Part shown: in pieces, positions 5,009 to 11,117 of the stretch | How the letters are laid out: each line of letters starts with the position of its first letter | How positions within the stretch are numbered: position 1 is the first letter of the stretch | Assembly (NCBI GenBank): GCA_959599615.1 | Contig: CAUGKA010000048.1 | Span: 1 to 12,795 of the forward strand | Direction of reading: 5' to 3' | Length of the DNA: 12,795 nucleotides | Source: an uncultured Collinsella sp. | GTDB taxonomy: Bacteria > Actinomycetota > Coriobacteriia > Coriobacteriales > Coriobacteriaceae | Made by a program: the position numbers and the translations under genes | The notes under the pieces: generated by a model | Told to the model about the DNA's origin: nothing | The model's input: the letters and a program-made list of their open reading frames with translations, nothing else | Database searches by the model: none

Positions 5009-6994
5009 TTAGTTTTGAGAGAAAAAGGGGAATTGCCTCGGATCAACCGGCGGATGCGGCATCGGCGTGCCCTGGGGCCCACCCTGCGGTCCGCCCTGGC
5101 CGCCCATCATCTTTTCGATGGCGTCCTGGACCTCGCCCTCAAACTTTTTCATACCCTCATGCAGGCGACGCTGGCCATCCTCGGAGCGCAGCTCCTCCAT
5201 CTGCTCAGGTGAAATACCCAACAGGTCACCCAATATGCCCATCATCTCGCCGCGCATGCGCTCGCTTGTATCCTCGTCAGCAAAGCGATTCACCTCAGCG
5301 CGCGCCAGCGAATCGACCGTCATGCGCTCCTTGCCATTGAGCCCCAAGTCGGACCACGCGAGCATGTACGGCCAGGCGCGCTCGACAAACGAGCGGGCCG
5401 AGACGATCGGCGCCGTCGGCAGCATGCGGCGGGCGGCCTCGCCCTGACGCACGAGCATCAGCAGCAGCGAGCAAGCCTCGGGCTTGCCGGTGGCCATCGG
5501 AATGTCGTCGAAGAGTCGGTTGCGGTCCACGTGCGACTCAAGCGCACCATCGACCTCGCCCGGCTCGAGCCCACCGAGCAGCTGCGCCGCGCGATCGAGC
5601 ATGTCGACCGGGCCGTCGAGCGTCGAGAGCGCCCGCGCCAGCACGCGCTCCATGCAATCTTCCACCGCGTTGAGCGTCACGAGCTCCTGCGGCACCACGG
5701 CAGACGTGCGGTTGCGCACACGCGCCACAAACTCGAGGGTCGACAGATACACATCGCCAAAGGGCGCGTAATCGCCCTGGTAGCCACCGCAAAGCGCCGG
5801 TGCCGCCAACGCGTACTCGGTCTTGGAAAGCGGGCTCAGAGCCATCGCGCCCAGCTCGAGCGCCGTGTCCTCCAACATGAGGCCCAGCGTACGCGAGCGC
5901 AGGCGCTCGGCATCGCCCGCCGACACATCGCGGTCGAGTACGCGCGCCGCATCCGGCGCATCGCGCTCAACCGTGCGAATATGCAGGCGCTCGGCAATCG
6001 CGCGAACGGCGGCACAACGAGCGGCCTCGGCCTCTTCCTGCGCCGGCGTAAAGATGCGGTTGCGGTCCAACACCAGGCCGATCACGTTGCGCGAGCCCAA
6101 TGCATCGACAGCCAGCGCCGCAAGCAAAGACGACGGCAGATCGCCCTCGAGCGCCACCACGGCGCGCGACGTGCCATGGGCACGGGCGTTATCGCGCACA
6201 GCGAGCACCAGCGCCTGCCACAGCCATTCCTCGGAGCGAAACTCGGGCAGTTCGTGATCTTCCAGGGCATCGAGCATCACGCCGCGCTGAATCTCCTGAA
6301 CCAGCAGGCTCTCCTCAAAGCACGGCGCCTGGGCCACCACGCGACCGCAGTCGTCGAGCACAAACGAACCGCCGGTATACACCGACTCGTCATAGGCACC
6401 GACCGGCGCCATGCAGGCAAACCACACGCTGCGCTTGGATGCGATCTTGCGGTAGGCGCCGCTGCGAACGGCGGCAATGGCGGCAGTCTCGCGGTCGGTC
6501 ATGTCAAACGCGTTGAATTGGAAATACGCAATGAGGTCAACACCGGTCGGCAACATCTCGAGTTCGCGGTCCAAGTCAAAAATCACGGCGATGCGCACGC
6601 CGTCCACGTCGAACACCGGCGGCGCCCAACGCGTGTCGTTGTTCTCGCCACGCTGCAGGGCAATGCTCGAACGCGCCGGCACCACATGACCGTCCTTGAG
6701 CATCATGTAGTCGAGCAGCGGCTGGCCCTCAAACGAAACCGCCGCGGGCACGATGCAGATCATGTCAAGCTCCTGGATACGCTCGGCGACACCAGTCAAG
6801 CCGGCAAGCATGTCGTGCTCAAAGTCGGCAGTGCCCACCAGGCCCCCGGGCATGGCGCCCATAAAGAGCGGAGCCGGAACGCACAGCACGCGCGCCCCGC
6901 GCTCGTGGGCCAGACGAGCCTGGTCCTCGATGCGGCCGCAAATGCCCTCAATATCACCCAGGCGCATATCGATCTGTGCAAGCGCGAGCTTCAT
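5009..6994 (-). CDS. NadE-like two-domain protein with both active sites apparently lost
   Basis: The 661 residues follow the order of glutamine-dependent NAD synthetase. An N-terminal nitrilase/CN-hydrolase-like domain (about 1-235, starting MKLALAQIDMRLGDI) precedes an adenine-nucleotide alpha-hydrolase-like synthetase domain (about 255-550). Retained family features are YDESVYTGGSFV (201-212), AALAVDALG (292-300), YAPFGDVY (409-416) and the EAARRMLPTAPIV segment (519-531). The catalytic positions do not fit. Of the Glu-Lys-Cys triad, Glu is A41 in VPAP, Lys aligns with S109, and Cys aligns with D140 in VIFDLD. The SGGxDS pyrophosphate loop reads EGDLPS (283-288), and the TGNKSE motif reads PLSKTE (388-393). 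A 110-residue C-terminal extension, helical then Gly/Gln/Pro-rich, follows. NAD synthesis is therefore doubtful; a structural or regulatory role is possible but unproven. The ATG has GGAAAGGG upstream. The frame is long and intact, so it is not a decaying pseudogene. Confidence 0.85.
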   Translation of the reverse strand: MKLALAQIDMRLGDIEGICGRIEDQARLAHERGARVLCVPAPLFMGAMPGGLVGTADFEHDMLAGLTGVAERIQELDMICIVPAAVSFEGQPLLDYMMLKDGHVVPARSSIALQRGENNDTRWAPPVFDVDGVRIAVIFDLDRELEMLPTGVDLIAYFQFNAFDMTDRETAAIAAVRSGAYRKIASKRSVWFACMAPVGAYDESVYTGGSFVLDDCGRVVAQAPCFEESLLVQEIQRGVMLDALEDHELPEFRSEEWLWQALVLAVRDNARAHGTSRAVVALEGDLPSSLLAALAVDALGSRNVIGLVLDRNRIFTPAQEEAEAARCAAVRAIAERLHIRTVERDAPDAARVLDRDVSAGDAERLRSRTLGLMLEDTALELGAMALSPLSKTEYALAAPALCGGYQGDYAPFGDVYLSTLEFVARVRNRTSAVVPQELVTLNAVEDCMERVLARALSTLDGPVDMLDRAAQLLGGLEPGEVDGALESHVDRNRLFDDIPMATGKPEACSLLLMLVRQGEAARRMLPTAPIVSARSFVERAWPYMLAWSDLGLNGKERMTVDSLARAEVNRFADEDTSERMRGEMMGILGDLLGISPEQMEELRSEDGQRRLHEGMKKFEGEVQDAIEKMMGGQGGPQGGPQGTPMPHPPVDPRQFPFFSQN

Positions 6995-7033
6995 GGCTCA
7001 GCCCTTTCCGTCGTAAACCATCGTTGTCGTAGT

Positions 7034-7065
7034 AAAAGCGCCGGCCGCATAATGCAGTCGGCGCT
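7034..7065 (-). terminator. Terminator-like hairpin after the superoxide reductase gene
   Basis: On the minus strand AGCGCCG (7065-7059) pairs perfectly with CGGCGCT (7043-7037), followed by TTTT (four Ts counting the last paired base). The T-run is short, so termination may be partial. It stands 46 bp after the superoxide reductase stop and only 39 bp before the NadE-like start, leaving little room for a separate promoter beyond it. Partial read-through may feed the NadE-like gene. Confidence 0.6.
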
Positions 7066-7111
7066 CGCATGTGCATATGCTAGCTATGATACCCCGAGCG
7101 GGGGCGCGCTC

Positions 7112-7474
7112 CTAGAATGTCGCGGACCACAGCCCGTGCAGGTTGCAGTAGGCATAGACGGTACCGGTCTTGGAACCGCCGGCAAAAAACGTCGCGGGTT
7201 TCATGCCGGGCTCAAGGTAATGGACCTCTAAGCGGCCCTCGGCCTCAAGGGCGATCCACTCAATGTAGTGCTCGGGCAGGCTGGGGTGCTCGACCGAGCC
7301 CACGCGTGCGCGAATCACGTGACCGTCGCGCTCGGTCTCGACAACAGGCACGTGCTTCTCGTGCGCCGCGTCCTCAGTGTTTGCGGTCAGTTCCGTGCAA
7401 CCGGCAGGGGTTGCAACGTCGTTGCCAAGGGCGGCAATGAGCTTACCGTCGGGGTCCTTAAAGAATTTCGCCAT
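7112..7474 (-). CDS. Superoxide reductase, desulfoferrodoxin family without the N-terminal rubredoxin-like iron site
   Basis: This cytosolic enzyme reduces superoxide to hydrogen peroxide without releasing oxygen, a defence typical of anaerobes. It has 120 residues. The catalytic iron ligands are all visible: H41 in EKHVPVVE, H63 in GSVEHP, H69 in EHYIEW, and C110 and H113 in YCNLHGLW. E39 and K40, the conserved Glu-Lys beside the site, are also present. The N-terminal 35 residues correspond to the desulforedoxin domain but lack its CX2C and CC iron ligands (KFFKDPDGK instead), leaving one Cys at 26. This resembles the known Treponema pallidum type of superoxide reductase. The start is the ATG at 7474, six bases after AAAGGAG; the frame stays open to 7615, but that extension shows no family similarity. 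It follows the SNF2 gene by 150 bp and is followed by a terminator-like hairpin. Confidence 0.93.
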   Translation of the reverse strand: MAKFFKDPDGKLIAALGNDVATPAGCTELTANTEDAAHEKHVPVVETERDGHVIRARVGSVEHPSLPEHYIEWIALEAEGRLEVHYLEPGMKPATFFAGGSKTGTVYAYCNLHGLWSATF

Positions 7475-7508
7475 GATGATCTCCTTTGCTGACGTGCCAA
7501 TGTTCTTG

Positions 7509-7540
7509 ATGGTTCTTATGCCCAAAGGCAGACAAACCAT
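7509..7540. promoter_or_regulatory. 32-bp imperfect palindrome upstream of the superoxide reductase gene
   Basis: ATGGTT (7509-7514) and AACCAT (7535-7540) form the outer arms. TGCC (7519-7522) and GGCA (7527-7530) form the inner arms, with four-base unpaired stretches between. It lies 35-66 bp upstream of the superoxide reductase ATG, a position suited to an operator or a leader hairpin. The regulator is unknown. The rest of 7475-7624 holds a short CCGCC-GGCGG inverted repeat after the SNF2 stop but no convincing terminator or promoter. Confidence 0.35.
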
Positions 7541-7624
7541 CCACGGCATTGCAAATGAACACATAACGGGCGGGGACGATGGGGCAGCGTGCGCTATCCG
7601 CCCTGGCGGCCCCACCCGAGCGGG

Positions 7625-10600
7625 TTAGCGCCCGTCGCCGCCCAGCAGCGCCAGAACATCTTCGCGGGTAAACAGCGCCGACGAGATGCCGTCGCCGCCG
7701 AGCACGCTGTTGACCAGGTCGCGCTTGGACTCCTGCATCTGCATAATGCGCTCCTCGATCGTGTCCTTGGCGATGAGCTTGTACACGGTCACGGTATGTT
7801 GCTGGCCAATACGGTGCGCGCGGTCGGTCGCCTGGTCCTGCGCTGCCACGTTCCACCACGGGTCGTAGTGGATGACCACGTCGGCCGCCGTCAGGTTAAG
7901 GCCCACGCCGCCCGCCTTGAGCGAAATCAAAAAGACCGGAACCTCGCCCGCTTGGAACTGCGCGACCATCTTGGCGCGGCTCTCCTTAGACGAAGCGCCC
8001 GTGAGCTTAAGGAAGGCGATGCCCTCCTTGGCCAAGCGCTTACCGATGATATCGAGCATACCCGTAAACTGGCTGAACAACAGGATGCGATGCCCGCCGT
8101 CGAGTGCGCCGTGCACGAGCTCCATACACGTATCGAGCTTGGCGCTCCCCGCCTTGTAATCCTCGTAGTGTAGACGCGGGTCGCAGCAGATCTGGCGCAG
8201 CTTGGTGAGCTCAGCGAGCACCTTGAGTTTGTCCTTCTTAAACTCCCCAGCCTCGCGGTGCTGCACCTGCTGGGCGATGCGGTCCTGGTTGGCCAGGTAG
8301 AGCTTGCGCTGCTCGCCGGTAAGCTGCGCCATGACGGTGTCTTCGATCTTCTCGGGCAGGTCGGCCACCACGTCTTCCTTAACACGGCGCAGCACAAACG
8401 GCGACACGAGCGCCTGCAGGCGAGCGGCGCTATCGCCCTCGGCATGCTCGACGGGGCTCTCAAAGCGCTTGGCAAACGACTCGCGTGTCCCCAAAAGGCC
8501 CGGCATCAAAAAGTCGAAGATGCTCCAGAGCTCGGACAGGCGGTTTTCGATGGGCGTGCCCGTCAGGGCAAAGCGCACGCCGGCAGGCAGGCGCTTGGCG
8601 GCGCGCGCCACCTGCGTGAGCGGGTTTTTAATGTACTGGGCCTCATCGAGCACCACGCGGGCAAAATCCTGCTCGACGTACTCGTCGATATCGCGCCGCA
8701 TAAGGTCATACGACGTCACGACCACGCTATGCTCGGCCACGCCGGCGATCTGCACGCGGCGTTGAGCCTTGGCGCCCACAATGGCGCACACATCGAGCGA
8801 CGGGGCAAAGCGCTCCAGCTCGGCAGTCCAGTTGTACACGAGTGAGGCCGGGCATACCACGAGCGTGGGCTTGGTGTCCCCCGCCTCCACGCGCGCCAGA
8901 ATATGCGCAATCATCTGGAGCGTTTTGCCCAGGCCCATGTCGTCGGCCAAGATGCCGCCAAGGCCCAGGTGTTCGAGCGAGCCGAGCCACTGGTATCCGT
9001 CGACCTGGTAGCCGCGCATCGTTGCCTTGAGCGATGCCGGCACCGTAAAGTCCATCTTGCCGAGCGTGTCCAGGCGCTCGACGGTACGGCGGAACGCAGC
9101 GTCGCGATCGGCCTCGAGCGCCGGCGTGCGTGCGAGCATGCTGCCGACGAACAGGGTGCTCGACGCGGGAAGCGACACGCCGTCGAGCAGGTCGACGGCA
9201 TCGACACCCAGGTCCTCGGCAAGGCCAAACGCGGCGCGCGCCCCCTCGTCCAGGCGAATGATGTCGCCGGACGTAAGGCGCGCAAACGTTTGATGGCGCT
9301 TGTACGAATCGAGATAGACGGCAAGGTCCGCGGCCGAAAGCCCGCTCGCGCCCAGCTCGACATCGAGCAGATTGCTCTTAACGGTCGCACGAACCGAGAG
9401 CTTGGGCGCGGGGCGGACCGAGATCTGGCGCAGACGGTCGCTGAGCATGACCTCACCCAGTTCGGACAGGGCAGACAGGCCCTCGGTCAGCAGGCAGAAC
9501 AAGCGGGCGTCATCGCGCTCCTCAAACGCCAGACCGCGCTCGTAGAAATCGAAGTACAGGGCCGCCGTATCCATAACGCGAAACTCCGCCACCTCGTCGC
9601 GGGGCGGCACACCGGGGCGCTGCTCTTCGAAGGGGCTGCCCGGAGCGCCCAGACTAAAGAGATCCGCCGACCAATCGCCGTAGGTAACCGTAATTTTGCA
9701 GGTCACGAGCCCATCGTCGACACCGATCGCCATAGCAAAGCTCGGCTCGGGTGCCACGGTATCGAGCGCGGCGGGCGCGGTGAGGTCGGTGTAGTCGCGC
9801 AAAATGGGCAGCGCCATACGGCAGAACTCACCCACCTGCTCGGCGGCAATATGGGCGGGCGTGCGGCACGGCAGCAAGCGCGACAAAAAAGGTGCGGCAT
9901 GCTGAGCAAATGCAGCGTCGGTACGGCGCGCGCGGCGCGTGTCAACCAAGTAGGCGGCATCGCCCGACGCAAAGCAGTACATATCGGCGGGCAGGCGCAG
10001 GTCATAGCTACCACCAGCCGCCGGCACGATTTTGGCGGCAAGCAGCGGTGGGCGCTTAGCGGATGCCTCGTCCTCCCCTTGCGGAGACAGCTCAACCGCC
10101 ACGTCGTAGGTGCGATGCGTCGTCATCCCCCGCGACCAGGCGGGCTCAAAGGAGATGGTCTGGCCGCGCAGCAGGTCCAGCACATATACGATGCTATGCT
10201 CGGACAGCGGCAACTGACGCTCGGCAACAAAACCACTGCGGGCAAAGTCGTACGACGCCGAACGCGAGCTTGTGATGTCATCGAGATAGGCAACTGTCGT
10301 CACAACAAGGTTGAGCAGCTTTGCCGATGTTTCGTCAAAGGCCTCAGGTGAATGGACAAACGTGAGCTTCTTGCCATAGGAGAACGTGCCGCCGCGCACG
10401 TAGGCATCGGCCATGCCGTCGATGTCCTTGACCACGTAGGAGACCGATCCACAGCGAATGCGGAACTCGAGCGCCCAGCTAAATCGGTCAGCGAACAGCG
10501 GATTGTAGTACGGCACCAACGAGGGCTCCAATGCCGCTTTGGGGGCGTCGGGATCAACGGCACCGGCAAGCTTGCGGCGCATGCTCGCCAGCTCATCCAT

Positions 10601-11089
10601 GCGCACGTCCGAAAGATCGGAGAGCGCCGCCACAAGGCTCGGGCTCGTGGGGACGGGCGCCGGAAAGGGAAAGTTGGGGTTGACGGCCGGCGCTTTGGGT
10701 GCGGTGCGCGCGGGCTGTTTCGACTGCGCCGTAAACGTGCGAACCGGCGTGCGCAAACCTTCGACGGGCTCGGCGCCGCTGGCATCCAAATACGCCAGAG
10801 CCGTGGCAATAGCGTGCTTGCACATACCGGGGTAACGATAGGCGGCGGGGCAATCGCAGTCGTAGTCGATCACCTCGTGCTCGTCCATGTCGAGCGCCAC
10901 GTGCGTCTTGTACAGGTCGCCACGCGAACCGCGCACCGAGCCCTCGACCGTCACGTTTTTGGAGAAGCGCGAGCCGCTGTCCTCGATCGACAGCACGGCG
11001 CCGTTGAGCATGAGCGAACGCCCCTTCATAAAGGTGCCGCTCAACGCCGCCTCTTTGCGAAGCGCCTGCACAAACGTCCCCTGCGCCAT
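7625..11089 (-). CDS. SWIM zinc-finger SNF2-family helicase
   Basis: A 1154-residue DNA-dependent ATPase of the SNF2/RapA type. Near the N-terminus lies a SWIM zinc finger with C78, C80, C90 and H92 (DCDCPAAYRYPGMCKH). Residues of about 130-680 form a long middle region of unrecognised fold. The ATPase core follows: DMGLGKT (motif I, GLGKT at 719-723), DEAQ (motif II, 815-818), LTGTPIENRLSELWSIFDFL (motif III), LLFSQFTGMLDII (motif IV), LKAGGVGLNLTAADVVIHYD (motif V) and AHRIGQ (motif VI, 1091-1096). SNF2 proteins translocate on duplex DNA and remodel DNA-protein complexes; in bacteria the target is often RNA polymerase or is unknown. The ATG at 11089 is chosen because GGAGGA lies just upstream; a GTG at 11107 would place that ribosome binding site inside the gene. 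Only 28 bp separate it from dnaE, so the two are probably co-transcribed. The key ATPase residues are intact. Confidence 0.93.
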   Translation of the reverse strand: MAQGTFVQALRKEAALSGTFMKGRSLMLNGAVLSIEDSGSRFSKNVTVEGSVRGSRGDLYKTHVALDMDEHEVIDYDCDCPAAYRYPGMCKHAIATALAYLDASGAEPVEGLRTPVRTFTAQSKQPARTAPKAPAVNPNFPFPAPVPTSPSLVAALSDLSDVRMDELASMRRKLAGAVDPDAPKAALEPSLVPYYNPLFADRFSWALEFRIRCGSVSYVVKDIDGMADAYVRGGTFSYGKKLTFVHSPEAFDETSAKLLNLVVTTVAYLDDITSSRSASYDFARSGFVAERQLPLSEHSIVYVLDLLRGQTISFEPAWSRGMTTHRTYDVAVELSPQGEDEASAKRPPLLAAKIVPAAGGSYDLRLPADMYCFASGDAAYLVDTRRARRTDAAFAQHAAPFLSRLLPCRTPAHIAAEQVGEFCRMALPILRDYTDLTAPAALDTVAPEPSFAMAIGVDDGLVTCKITVTYGDWSADLFSLGAPGSPFEEQRPGVPPRDEVAEFRVMDTAALYFDFYERGLAFEERDDARLFCLLTEGLSALSELGEVMLSDRLRQISVRPAPKLSVRATVKSNLLDVELGASGLSAADLAVYLDSYKRHQTFARLTSGDIIRLDEGARAAFGLAEDLGVDAVDLLDGVSLPASSTLFVGSMLARTPALEADRDAAFRRTVERLDTLGKMDFTVPASLKATMRGYQVDGYQWLGSLEHLGLGGILADDMGLGKTLQMIAHILARVEAGDTKPTLVVCPASLVYNWTAELERFAPSLDVCAIVGAKAQRRVQIAGVAEHSVVVTSYDLMRRDIDEYVEQDFARVVLDEAQYIKNPLTQVARAAKRLPAGVRFALTGTPIENRLSELWSIFDFLMPGLLGTRESFAKRFESPVEHAEGDSAARLQALVSPFVLRRVKEDVVADLPEKIEDTVMAQLTGEQRKLYLANQDRIAQQVQHREAGEFKKDKLKVLAELTKLRQICCDPRLHYEDYKAGSAKLDTCMELVHGALDGGHRILLFSQFTGMLDIIGKRLAKEGIAFLKLTGASSKESRAKMVAQFQAGEVPVFLISLKAGGVGLNLTAADVVIHYDPWWNVAAQDQATDRAHRIGQQHTVTVYKLIAKDTIEERIMQMQESKRDLVNSVLGGDGISSALFTREDVLALLGGDGR

Positions 11090-11117
11090 CACTTCCTCCA
11101 ATCTCACCCGGGGTAGC

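Noticed and set aside
4114..5082. A minus-strand open frame across ruvC and the ruvC/NadE-like spacer
   Set aside because: It overlaps ruvC, ruvA and the NadE-like gene out of frame and is Arg/Ser-rich without motifs. The spacer is better explained by inverted repeats and regulatory sites.
5531..7231. A 566-codon open frame on the plus strand opposite the NadE-like gene
   Set aside because: It is Arg/His/Gln/Ala-rich with no domain pattern, lies opposite a gene with clear family similarity, and fits the long antisense frames common in GC-rich DNA.
7475..7615. 47-residue N-terminal extension of the superoxide reductase
   Set aside because: It has no family similarity and would place an excellent AAAGGAG ribosome binding site inside the coding region.
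8903..10351. A 482-codon plus-strand frame opposite the SNF2 gene
   Set aside because: It has biased Arg/Gln/Gly/His composition and no domain features; the minus strand is accounted for by the helicase.
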